A DNA stretch of 64,000 nt, taken from assembly GCF_002222055.1 (NCBI RefSeq), contig NZ_MUGS01000039.1, positions 54,092 through 118,091 of the forward strand. The letters are read 5' to 3'. This stretch comes from Flavobacterium araucananum (GTDB lineage: Bacteria; Bacteroidota; Bacteroidia; Flavobacteriales; Flavobacteriaceae). The notes beneath the pieces are model-generated. The model was not told the DNA's origin, did not search any database, and saw nothing but the letters and a program-made list of their open reading frames with translations. Positions 36,647 to 45,217 of the stretch are shown here, one piece after another. The translations under genes and the position numbers were made by a program. Position 1 is the first letter of the stretch. Every line of letters begins with the position of its first letter.

Positions 36647-37628
36647 ATTTTATATAATTCGAAAAATCTTTGTGTTCTTCTTTTGATAATTCTTCTTTAG
36701 AAAGTGATCTGAAATAATCGTATGTAATTTTCATTCCTTCAGAGCGGCTCACTTTTGCTTCCCAACCCAATAACTCTTTTGCTTTTGTGGTGTCTGGCTG
36801 GCGCTGTAACGGATCATTTACAGGTAAGGGATGATAGACTACCTTTTGATTGGTTCCGGTTAATTTAATGATCTCTTCTGCAAAATCTTTAATGGTAATT
36901 TCGTCCGGGTTTCCAATATTTACAGGATATACATAATCTGAGTGTAATAATCTAAAAATACCTTCGACCTGATCATCTACATAACAAAAAGAACGGGTTT
37001 GCATTCCGTCTCCAAAAATCGTTAGATCTTCGCCTCGTAAAGCCTGACCAATAAATGCAGGTATTACACGTCCGTCGTTTAATCGCATTCTTGGTCCGTA
37101 GGTATTAAAAATGCGAACGATTCTGGTTTCTACACCGTGAAACGTGTGATATGCCATTGTAATTGATTCCTGGAAACGTTTTGCTTCATCATAAACACCT
37201 CTTGGTCCAATTGTATTTACGTTTCCGTAATATTCTTCGGTTTGTGGATGAACCAGCGGATCTCCATAAACTTCAGAAGTTGAAGCAATCAAAATCCGGG
37301 CTTTTTTAACTCGTGCTAATCCTAACAAATTATGTGTTCCAAGAGATCCTACTTTTAAGGTCTGAATTGGAATTTTTAAATAATCTATTGGACTTGCGGG
37401 TGACGCAAAATGTAATATATAATCTAAATCACCCGGAATGTGTACAAACTTGGTGATGTCATGATGGTAAAATTCGAAATTCTCTAATTTGAATAAATGT
37501 TCTATATTTTTAAGATCTCCCGTAATCAGATTATCCATTCCAATAACATAATAGCCCTCTTTAATGAATCGGTCACACAAATGTGATCCTAAAAAACCTG
37601 CAGCTCCGGTAATAAGTATTCTTTTCAT
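36645..37628 (-). CDS. UDP-glucuronate decarboxylase (UDP-xylose synthase) family
   Basis: 327 residues, an extended short-chain dehydrogenase. The NAD-binding loop is TGAAGFLGSHL near the N-terminus. LHFASPASPIDYLKIPIQTL is diagnostic for the UXS family, and the catalytic Tyr/Lys are in GVYDEAKRFQES. RSFCYVDDQVEGI and the NIGNPDEITIKDFAE segment complete the pattern. It makes UDP-xylose from UDP-glucuronate, a precursor for a xylose-bearing polysaccharide. It is the last gene of the minus arm, 73 bp after a glycosyltransferase, and a -7-like box at 37648 suggests its own promoter as well. Confidence 0.92.
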   Translation of the reverse strand: MKRILITGAAGFLGSHLCDRFIKEGYYVIGMDNLITGDLKNIEHLFKLENFEFYHHDITKFVHIPGDLDYILHFASPASPIDYLKIPIQTLKVGSLGTHNLLGLARVKKARILIASTSEVYGDPLVHPQTEEYYGNVNTIGPRGVYDEAKRFQESITMAYHTFHGVETRIVRIFNTYGPRMRLNDGRVIPAFIGQALRGEDLTIFGDGMQTRSFCYVDDQVEGIFRLLHSDYVYPVNIGNPDEITIKDFAEEIIKLTGTNQKVVYHPLPVNDPLQRQPDTTKAKELLGWEAKVSRSEGMKITYDYFRSLSKEELSKEEHKDFSNYIK

Positions 37629-37647
37629 AGTAATTATTTATACTTGG

Positions 37648-37655
37648 CAAATGTA
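37648..37655 (-). promoter_or_regulatory. -7 promoter box for the UXS gene
   Basis: Minus-strand TACATTTG fits TAnnTTTG, 19 bases upstream of the ATG at 37628. Confidence 0.45.
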
Positions 37656-37701
37656 ACTGATTTCAAAATTATAAAAATATATTTGAGTTGATCTTTTCAA
37701 A

Positions 37702-38814
37702 CTATCCTGCTTTAAAAAGTTTATATTTCTCTTCGACAAAAGCTTTCATTTCTTTTTCAAAACGTTTCTTGGTAAATTTCTGAGCATGTTCACGAATTGT
37801 TTTTGGATCAAATTGCATGTTTTCGAAACTAATGACCGCTTCTCTTATTTTTAGAGCTGATTGTTCCTGAAAAAAAACGCCTGTCTTATTTTCAACAACT
37901 GTCTCGAGTGTTCCGCCTTTACCAAAAGCAATTACGGGAGTTCCGCAAGCTTGTGCTTCGACCGGAATGATTCCAAAATCTTCTTCGGCAGCAAAAACAA
38001 ATGCTTTGGCTTTTTGCATATATTTTTTTAATATACTAACCTCTACAAAGCCTACAAATTCTATATTACTTTTCGCTATTTTTTGAAGTTTTTCGAACTC
38101 TGGTCCGTCGCCGGCAACAATCAATTTTAAATGAGGTAATTCATTAAAAGCCTCGACTATTAGTTGTGTCTTTTTATAAGAAACTAATCGGGAAGCCGTA
38201 AAATAATAATCCTCCTTTTGTTCCTCCAGACTAAAAAAATCAACATCGACCGGTGGATAAATAACGGTTGATTCGCGGTTGTAAACCTTCTTTATTCTTT
38301 GCGAAATATGATTGGAGTTGGCAATAAAGTAATCAACGCTTTCAGAATTTGAAACATCCCATTTTCTAATTTTGTTCAAAACATATTTTGCATAAACTCC
38401 CTTTAACCCTTTGTCTAATCCTGAATCTTTTAGATATTGATCTTTTAAATCCCAGGCATATCGCATAGGCGAGTGACAATAACAAATGTGCAATTGATTT
38501 TTATGCGTTTTAACACCCTTTGCCACTGCTGATGAAGAACTAATAATTAATTCGTAATCTTTTAGATCGAACTGTTCTATTGCGATTGGAAATAATTGTA
38601 AAAACTTTCTATGATTTTGTTTTGCCGTTGGTAGTTTTTGAATAAAACTTGTCTTGGCTTTTTTTCCATCTAAAATGTATGCGCGATCATTATCATCCAA
38701 AAAATCGATCAATGCAAAATGATCGGAGTCTTTCCAGATAGAATTTATAGAATGAATTACTTTTTCAGCACCTCCATTTACATAATACCAATCGCTAATT
38801 ATTGCTTTTTTCAT
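37702..38814 (-). CDS. Glycosyltransferase family 4 (WbaZ-like)
   Basis: 370 residues. It opens KKAIISDWYYVNGGAEKVIH; the GGAEKV loop is typical of GT4. The middle has ICYCHSPMRYAWDLKDQYL. The C-terminal half has the EX7E motif in AAEEDFGIIPVEAQACGTPV. WbaZ-type enzymes transfer mannose or a related sugar. The start overlaps the end of the preceding ligase/polymerase gene by 20 bp. Acceptor and sugar are not predictable. Confidence 0.88.
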   Translation of the reverse strand: MKKAIISDWYYVNGGAEKVIHSINSIWKDSDHFALIDFLDDNDRAYILDGKKAKTSFIQKLPTAKQNHRKFLQLFPIAIEQFDLKDYELIISSSSAVAKGVKTHKNQLHICYCHSPMRYAWDLKDQYLKDSGLDKGLKGVYAKYVLNKIRKWDVSNSESVDYFIANSNHISQRIKKVYNRESTVIYPPVDVDFFSLEEQKEDYYFTASRLVSYKKTQLIVEAFNELPHLKLIVAGDGPEFEKLQKIAKSNIEFVGFVEVSILKKYMQKAKAFVFAAEEDFGIIPVEAQACGTPVIAFGKGGTLETVVENKTGVFFQEQSALKIREAVISFENMQFDPKTIREHAQKFTKKRFEKEMKAFVEEKYKLFKAG

Positions 38815-40057
38815 TTAAATTTTTGTTTTGAAAAAATAGTAAAGAATTAAAAAATCCAAAAAAGATAACGCCGTCATGTCTGCTTAAAATATTCTCAAAA
38901 CAAAAATTAAGAAAAATGAAAAACACAAATGAAACATACATTCCTAATTTTCGATTAAAGGCTTTTTTAAGAAAATAAACCTGTGAAAATAAAAATAAAA
39001 TAAGTCCAATAATTCCTGAAGACAAAATAATATTTAAATATTCATTATGCGAATTATAGCTAATGACTTTATAAGTATCTGTATTGGTAAACTTCTCATC
39101 GTAACACGATTGCAATTTAGTATCGACATCGCCTACACCATATCCTAAGACGGGTTGCTGTTTTAGGGCTTCGAAACTACAAAAATAGATTCCGTTTCTA
39201 ATTTGTTCGTTGCTGATATTGGGATAGTTATCTTCGTACTTTCCTTCTGGAAAAGTGAAATTATAATTTTTTAATTTTTCGAATCTTTCGCCTATTCGAT
39301 CTACTTTAGAAATAACCACTATGACCAAAATACTAACTATGATACTGGCAATTATCATTTGTTTTAGATTTTTGAATAAACAAAAAAAACATACAATAAG
39401 GGTCGCTGCAAAAGGCATTCTGGATGCTATAATATATTGCCAGTAGAAAAAATAGGCAATAAGCAATAAGGATATAATAATGAAGAAATACTTTTTTAAT
39501 GAAATTTCGCTTTTAATTTTATAAACTAAAACAATCGTCGCAAAACCAATCCACATTGCTAAATAAGTTCCATGTACTTTTATTTTACTTTCGATAAGTT
39601 GTCTAAAATCCCAAAAATTTATACTTGAATTGTATAATTGGGGAAACAATGTTAGGTGCAGAAACAATAAAACTAACAAAACAGCTAAACAATAGGTATT
39701 TATGATTGTCCTGAATTGTTTCGCACTTAGAAATTGCTTGTCGTTGAATAAAAAAATTGCCGGAAATAAAACGGTTGGTAAAAGTCGAATTATAAACTTA
39801 ACTCCTGTCTTCATATCACTGGTATAGAACAATGAAATTGTAAAAATTAAAAAGAGAGCAGAGAAAAGTAAGAGTTGTACTGTTTTGTCTTTGTTCCAGA
39901 ATTTTTTTCCTTCTAAAATAAAATAACATACAGAAAATAAAAACCCACCAAACATTAAAACGCTTTCAACACCAGTTGGTAAGACCGGAAAGAGCGCTAA
40001 TGCAATTAAAAAAAAATAGATAACTGAATTATTATGTCGTAAAATAAATTGTTTCAT
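38795..40057 (-). CDS. O-antigen ligase/polymerase family membrane protein
   Basis: 420 residues from the ATG at 40055-40057 (MKQFILRHNNSVIYFFLIAL). That ATG overlaps the preceding gene's TGA as ATGA, which supports it over the longer frame from 40105. About 11-12 membrane segments are visible. A large loop before the last helices holds YNSHNEYLNIILSSGIIGLI, the Wzy_C/WaaL-type motif with the conserved His. It should either polymerise repeat units or ligate chains to lipid A core. A second protein of this type is encoded at 41123; which is which cannot be told. Confidence 0.85.
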   Translation of the reverse strand: MKQFILRHNNSVIYFFLIALALFPVLPTGVESVLMFGGFLFSVCYFILEGKKFWNKDKTVQLLLFSALFLIFTISLFYTSDMKTGVKFIIRLLPTVLFPAIFLFNDKQFLSAKQFRTIINTYCLAVLLVLLFLHLTLFPQLYNSSINFWDFRQLIESKIKVHGTYLAMWIGFATIVLVYKIKSEISLKKYFFIIISLLLIAYFFYWQYIIASRMPFAATLIVCFFCLFKNLKQMIIASIIVSILVIVVISKVDRIGERFEKLKNYNFTFPEGKYEDNYPNISNEQIRNGIYFCSFEALKQQPVLGYGVGDVDTKLQSCYDEKFTNTDTYKVISYNSHNEYLNIILSSGIIGLILFLFSQVYFLKKAFNRKLGMYVSFVFFIFLNFCFENILSRHDGVIFFGFFNSLLFFQNKNLNEKSNN

Positions 40058-41139
40058 TCTAGTTTTTTGAAAGCTTTTAGATGTTTTTCTATCGACTTCT
40101 CCCAAGTAAATTTCTCTAATTGTTTCTCTCCTTCAGCAAATAAAAACTCATTGTTTGATGAATCTTCAATACTGCTTTTTATTATTTTGGCAAGCTCAAC
40201 ATAATCCTGCGGGTTAAAATAAACGACTGCTTCTCCCCCAATTTCCGGCAAACTTGCAGCATTTGAACTTAACACTTTTGTTTGGGTTGCAAGTGCCTCA
40301 AGAATAGGCAAACCAAAACCTTCGTAAAGTGACGGAAATACAAATAAACTTGCGTTATGATAAATTCCGGGAATTTCTAAATCGTCTATATAACCTGTAA
40401 ATATAATCTGTTTTTGCAAATCATTACTTTCTATAAAACCCTCAATGTTATGATCCTGCGTTATGAACCCGTCTCTCCTGCCTATTAAAACCAATTTATA
40501 TTTTGATTTAAATTCTTCTGAAAAAGTATTATACGCTTTTAATAAAACAATTAGATTTTTATGTGGCTTTATGTTACCAACGTACAAAATATAATTTTTA
40601 GGAAGTTTATTATTGCGCCCTGTTTTTATATTTTGAAATAACGATTTGTTCACACCACAGTATACAACTTTAATCTTCTGAGCATTGGCTTGAGTATATT
40701 TTAAGATTTCGCTTTTTGAAAATTCTGAAACCGTAAAAATTAAACTTGCTTTTTTAACTGCATTTTTAAATAATATCCCTGCGTATTTTTTCTTTAAATA
40801 CGAAATTGCCGCACCATTTGTCAAATGATATACATCATGAATTGTGGTGACTATTTTTTTTGCCTTTACTGGTAAAAGAGGCACATTAAAATGTGGACAC
40901 CACAAGATATCACATTCCGGAATTATCGATGGATACTGAAATTGCTCTTTTAAAGAATAAATATCAGCATTAAACTCGATTATTTTTACCTCAGTACTCC
41001 AATCAAAAGACTTTATTTCCTGAGTATTGCCTAAAACCAGAACCTCATCAAAAGCTTGTAAAATTCCAGGAATTACATTCTTTAAATAAGTTCCAATGCC
41101 AGACGCATTTATTAACCGAATATCAATTACTAATTTCAT
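40054..41139 (-). CDS. Glycosyltransferase family 4
   Basis: 361 residues. N-terminal IDIRLINASGIGTYLKNVIP is a GT4 opening with a small-residue loop. The second half contains LYVGNIKPHKNLIVLLKAYN, IIFTGYIDDLEIPGIYHNAS and the EX7E motif FPSLYEGFGLPILEALATQT. It should add a sugar from a nucleotide donor to the growing chain at the cytoplasmic membrane face. It overlaps the gene before it by 17 bp and the one after it by 4 bp (ATGA), so the operon is tightly coupled. Confidence 0.9.
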   Translation of the reverse strand: MKLVIDIRLINASGIGTYLKNVIPGILQAFDEVLVLGNTQEIKSFDWSTEVKIIEFNADIYSLKEQFQYPSIIPECDILWCPHFNVPLLPVKAKKIVTTIHDVYHLTNGAAISYLKKKYAGILFKNAVKKASLIFTVSEFSKSEILKYTQANAQKIKVVYCGVNKSLFQNIKTGRNNKLPKNYILYVGNIKPHKNLIVLLKAYNTFSEEFKSKYKLVLIGRRDGFITQDHNIEGFIESNDLQKQIIFTGYIDDLEIPGIYHNASLFVFPSLYEGFGLPILEALATQTKVLSSNAASLPEIGGEAVVYFNPQDYVELAKIIKSSIEDSSNNEFLFAEGEKQLEKFTWEKSIEKHLKAFKKLE

Positions 41140-42364
41140 CTATATAATTGTTTCTGTAAGCCAAAATAACGGCAAGTAATACCCAAGGATATAAAAAGTA
41201 AATTTGTACTCCAAAGCAATAAATCAGTAAAAAACCAAGCACTAAAACGATCCCTTTATTTATGCTCCTTATTTCGTAATACACGCCATAAACTATAAAC
41301 ATAAAGAAGAAAAAACCAAGCAATCCCATTTCTACAATAATATCAATAATACCACCAAATCCGTGTGCATCGATATCTATGACTTCTTTTGGTGGTTTAG
41401 GGAAAAAAGTTCGATACTCGGCATTATTTCGCAATAACGGATAATTACCAAGACCAATACCAAAAATTGGATTTTCTTCTATCATATTAGGAACAATATA
41501 AACTCCTGAAACTCGCCCTAAGATTAAATTAATATCCTCAGGTCTTTCTTTTACAGATTGTTTTACCCTGTTTAATTCTGTTACATACATTGCACTTATG
41601 TTCATAAACAAGAGATAGAATCCAGTCAAAAAAACGAGCATTATTGGAAATATAAAGGCTCTTAACTTATTTTTTAAAATCTCAAAATTGAACAACGCAA
41701 TCCAAATTACAACAAATAAAATTCCTGCTTTTGATCGGGCAAAAAAAGCAATAATTATAAATAAAAACAATTGTTTAAGAAGTCTTTTGTTTGTGTTATC
41801 CTGAAAAAAAGAAAGCATAAAAATAAAAGAAAGCATTAGTCCAAAAGGACCACCTTCATTATAAAGTCCTCTTAATCTATTACTATCGTATATAACGATA
41901 CTATTGTGTATGGGTAGTAAACCTATTTTGACAAATATATATATCAAAAAGAAAAAAGCCGTGATCAGAACATTCCAATCCACTAGATAATCAATTATCT
42001 TTTTAGATTGATCTGTATTCCTTTTAAACAGTCGAAACGTAATTATGCATAAACTAATACAGGAAATTAGCTCAAAATAGCGACCAATCGTGATAACATA
42101 GGGTGCTTTAAATTTTGAGGGTCCAAGTATGTCAAAATGATGTGTGGAAGTGATAATAAGCCCTAAAATGGCTTCGATAGTAAAGAAAACGAAAAAGTAG
42201 AATATAAATTTATTAACTGATTTTTTTAAAAGAAATGGCGTTATTAACAACAATAAAACTTCAGAAATTTTTACAAATCCTACTTTAACATCAGGTGTCT
42301 GAATACAAAACGTAATCAAACAAATTGTCAAAATCAATTTAAGATTAATGGTATTTATTTTCAC
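41123..42364 (-). CDS. O-antigen polymerase-like (Wzy/ligase) membrane protein
   Basis: 413 residues, about 11 membrane segments. Between late helices lies a loop with NPIFGIGLGNYPLLRNNAEY, followed by DIDAHGFGGIIDIIVEMGLL; the GxGxGxY and His-containing patterns resemble O-antigen polymerases and ligases. It overlaps the downstream glycosyltransferase by 17 bp and follows the methyltransferase by 37 bp. Wzy sequences diverge greatly, so the call rests on topology, loop motifs and neighbours. Confidence 0.75.
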   Translation of the reverse strand: MKINTINLKLILTICLITFCIQTPDVKVGFVKISEVLLLLITPFLLKKSVNKFIFYFFVFFTIEAILGLIITSTHHFDILGPSKFKAPYVITIGRYFELISCISLCIITFRLFKRNTDQSKKIIDYLVDWNVLITAFFFLIYIFVKIGLLPIHNSIVIYDSNRLRGLYNEGGPFGLMLSFIFMLSFFQDNTNKRLLKQLFLFIIIAFFARSKAGILFVVIWIALFNFEILKNKLRAFIFPIMLVFLTGFYLLFMNISAMYVTELNRVKQSVKERPEDINLILGRVSGVYIVPNMIEENPIFGIGLGNYPLLRNNAEYRTFFPKPPKEVIDIDAHGFGGIIDIIVEMGLLGFFFFMFIVYGVYYEIRSINKGIVLVLGFLLIYCFGVQIYFLYPWVLLAVILAYRNNYIDEISN

Positions 42365-42401
42365 TTCTGGTAAAATCGTTTTATAATTTGAGCTTCCTTA
42401 T

Positions 42402-42935
42402 TTATTTTTTAAGTTGAACCTCAACATTATATGCTGGTGCAAAACTGCGAAAGAATGTTTCTTCATAAACTTTTCTGGTGGTATCATTAATATTTACCCA
42501 AATAAGAACTGGCCAGTTTAAAGGGTTTTTATGCATAAATGTTATTTTTGAAGATACCAATTCGCTAAACTGAAAATCAAAATAATAATTACGACGGTAC
42601 CTGATATTGTCAACAAAAAAGCTAAATGTCCGGAACGAAAACATTTTTTTATGCGTGGGATCAATAAAATTATTACTGGACGTAAAATGAGGCACTCTAA
42701 TTTCTACAATTCCGCCTGGTTTTAAAATCCTGTGAATTTCTTTCAAAACCCTTATGTATTCTACATGTTCTAAAACATCGTTGCATAAAATATATTCAAA
42801 AAAGTTGTCCTCAAACGGAAGTTGGCTGTTTTCAATATCGCAAACTACATCAACACCTGGCAATTGCGCTATATCTAAATTTACAAATCCCTCTTTAATA
42901 TCATTTCCGCAGCCTATATTAAGCTTATTTGTCAT
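42402..42935 (-). CDS. Class I SAM-dependent methyltransferase
   Basis: 177 residues with the SAM-binding start KLNIGCGNDIKEGFVNLDI, then LPFEDNFFEYILCNDVLEHV and LKEIHRILKPGGIVEIRVPH, the standard motifs I, post-I, IV and V. Such short enzymes in polysaccharide clusters methylate a sugar or cap a chain end. It overlaps the flippase gene upstream by 11 bp. Substrate unknown. Confidence 0.9.
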   Translation of the reverse strand: MTNKLNIGCGNDIKEGFVNLDIAQLPGVDVVCDIENSQLPFEDNFFEYILCNDVLEHVEYIRVLKEIHRILKPGGIVEIRVPHFTSSNNFIDPTHKKMFSFRTFSFFVDNIRYRRNYYFDFQFSELVSSKITFMHKNPLNWPVLIWVNINDTTRKVYEETFFRSFAPAYNVEVQLKK

Positions 42936-44211
42936 TTTTCAAGAAGTTAAGTTTTGGGAATTTTAATGTTAAAATTGTCCATAAAGATATAGAAATAAAC
43001 AATTCTGTAATATAAATTCCTGTTGCCATACCATAGATTCCAAATTTCTTTGATAGAATTGCATTTAATCCAACATTCAATACTACAGAAAATATCATAA
43101 TCAAGGTTACTCTTTTTTGCTTGTTAAAAACCATAAATGTCATATATGGTACCATATTTAAAACCACTACAAAAGGAATCCAGGCATTATAAATTAAAAA
43201 ATTACTACAGGCTAATCGATTGGTTTTTAAAAAATAAGAGACGATCAAATCTGAAAAACCAGTTAAAAACAATCCGGCAATAATCATTGAAATCAATAAA
43301 AAGACAAATAATTTTTGGGCAAATAATTTATAATCCAGAATACTTTTGGCTGCCAATTCGCAAGCTTTTGGAAAAATACTCTGAATGATAAAAGAACCAC
43401 AAAATTTAGCAACCAATATAATTTTTTCGACCACACAGTAAATTCCCAGAGCATACTCATTTACAAATAAACCTAAAATCATAGGGTTAAGATAAGCGTT
43501 TGCATTAATAGAAATGACCTGTATAAAAATAGCAAAGCCTGTTATAATTTCATTTTTAACAGCTAATAAATCAGGTTTGTAAAACTTCCATTTCATTCTA
43601 AAAATTAAAATAATGATCGAAAAAAAGCAAGTCAAAAAATCAGATGCTCCAATAGTTAAATTCACTAAAAATAAATTATTGATATCTTGGAGAAAAAAGT
43701 AAATTATTAAAAAACTTACTACTTTACACACCATAAAAAAGTAGAAAAAATACTTGATTTTATGCAACGATCTTAATATCCATAGCGGATTAAAAGCTCG
43801 GCCAACTAATATTGATAATGACGAAAAGTACAAAAACGAATACTCATTTGCTTTGGGTAAAAAAGCATAAATTGCTATCGAAAAAACAAGAGCTATTATA
43901 AAGAGAAAGGCTTTTGTATAACCAATTACAAAAAAATGCCTGTTTGCAAATTGTTTGTTTTCCTGGTTTAAAGTAACATCCCGCGTTGCATTAATATTAA
44001 AACCATAATCTGTGATTGAGGCAATAAAAATAAAAACAGACTGAAACAAAATAACTAAACCAAAACCCTCAAGACCACATTTTTTTATGATTATTGGAGA
44101 AATTAACAACGGATAAATAAAGTTGACAAAATTGATCGAAAACAAAAAAAAGGAGGAATTGATATGCCTTTTATTTGCAACAATCGTTTCTGCAAATTTA
44201 CTTTTAAACAT
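42925..44211 (-). CDS. Oligosaccharide flippase (Wzx-like)
   Basis: 428 residues, about 12 membrane helices, opening SSFFLFSINFVNFIYPLLIS followed by PIIIKKCGLEGFGLVILFQS, the typical pattern of polysaccharide flippases (polysaccharide synthesis or MATE-like). It should carry the lipid-linked repeat unit assembled by the nearby transferases to the periplasm. It follows the Wzz-like gene by 16 bp and overlaps the methyltransferase by 11 bp. This is a second flippase, separate from the one at 4292. Confidence 0.88.
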   Translation of the reverse strand: MFKSKFAETIVANKRHINSSFFLFSINFVNFIYPLLISPIIIKKCGLEGFGLVILFQSVFIFIASITDYGFNINATRDVTLNQENKQFANRHFFVIGYTKAFLFIIALVFSIAIYAFLPKANEYSFLYFSSLSILVGRAFNPLWILRSLHKIKYFFYFFMVCKVVSFLIIYFFLQDINNLFLVNLTIGASDFLTCFFSIIILIFRMKWKFYKPDLLAVKNEIITGFAIFIQVISINANAYLNPMILGLFVNEYALGIYCVVEKIILVAKFCGSFIIQSIFPKACELAAKSILDYKLFAQKLFVFLLISMIIAGLFLTGFSDLIVSYFLKTNRLACSNFLIYNAWIPFVVVLNMVPYMTFMVFNKQKRVTLIMIFSVVLNVGLNAILSKKFGIYGMATGIYITELFISISLWTILTLKFPKLNFLKNDK

Positions 44212-44227
44212 TTTTTGAGCGTTAATA

Positions 44228-45208
44228 CTAAAGGTTTTTTTGAGATTGTTTTCTATAAAATGCCTTAAAAAGAAAAATAAAACTAAACATCAAAATAAAT
44301 AAAATTGGCAAAACAATTTTTAGCTTTCCATTAATAGAGTGCATGTTTTTAATATTTAAAGTAACATTAATCTCTTTTATCGTTTTATCTGATCTTAATA
44401 ATTTTAATCTGTTTTCTCCCTGGTCAGCAATTAATTTTTGTTTGTTTTTTAAAATATCATTCAATTGAATGTTTTCGTTATAATAAACCAGTTTATCATT
44501 TTTTGCAGCGTTTTTTACTGTACTCGTAAAACCACTTAAAACATTGTCAATCTGAGTAATTATCGTATCGTTTTGAGCAATTTCCTGTTCCAGATTTTTG
44601 AATCCTGTTTTTTGAACTGAGTCAAAATATTCTGAACTATTCAGGTATTTTAGTAATGGTTTTATAAATCCGTTTTCATCAACGATTTCATTCGAAATAA
44701 ATGAAATTGCATGATACGTATAGTTTTTACTGGTTACATTGTCTACTAAAACTTTATTGATATCGCCATCTTCTGCCATTAATTTTATAAGCTCAAAGTT
44801 TTGTTCTTTGTCTTCAATAAATTTAAAAGCATCAGAAATGGGCTTAATTTCGATTTTACTTATTTTTTTGGGCTGCGAAATCCCAACGACCTCTTTTAGA
44901 AAAACAGTATCACCGGCAATAATTTTTGCGTCGAGTAAATCTATTTTAGCATAGAGATAATCTGCACTTCCAAAATTTGGTGTTACAATGACCTCATTTT
45001 GAAATGATTTTTTATTGGAGTCCAGGTACCAGCCTAATCCAAATCCTACTATAAATAGAGACAGAACAATAATCCAGTTTCGAACAAAAAAATGAATCGA
45101 TCTAAAAGTATAGACGTTGATTCTATCGAAAAATCCGCCTATACTTTTTGAAATTTGAAAGATATCAATCTCTTGATCTTCATTATTCTGGGGTACTTTT
45201 GTACTCAT
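44228..45208 (-). CDS. Wzz-like chain-length determinant protein
   Basis: 326 residues. Two membrane helices bracket a long periplasmic part: the first near 45-65 (NWIIVLSLFIVGFGLGWYLD) and the second near 298-316 (LKIVLPILFILMFSFIFLFK). A coiled-coil segment lies between. This is the Wzz/polysaccharide co-polymerase layout, which sets polymer length in Wzy-dependent systems. There is no Walker motif, so no fused tyrosine kinase. It starts 9 bp after the DUF6909-like gene and leads the transport and assembly genes. Confidence 0.75.
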   Translation of the reverse strand: MSTKVPQNNEDQEIDIFQISKSIGGFFDRINVYTFRSIHFFVRNWIIVLSLFIVGFGLGWYLDSNKKSFQNEVIVTPNFGSADYLYAKIDLLDAKIIAGDTVFLKEVVGISQPKKISKIEIKPISDAFKFIEDKEQNFELIKLMAEDGDINKVLVDNVTSKNYTYHAISFISNEIVDENGFIKPLLKYLNSSEYFDSVQKTGFKNLEQEIAQNDTIITQIDNVLSGFTSTVKNAAKNDKLVYYNENIQLNDILKNKQKLIADQGENRLKLLRSDKTIKEINVTLNIKNMHSINGKLKIVLPILFILMFSFIFLFKAFYRKQSQKNL

Positions 45209-45217
45209 TTATTGTTT

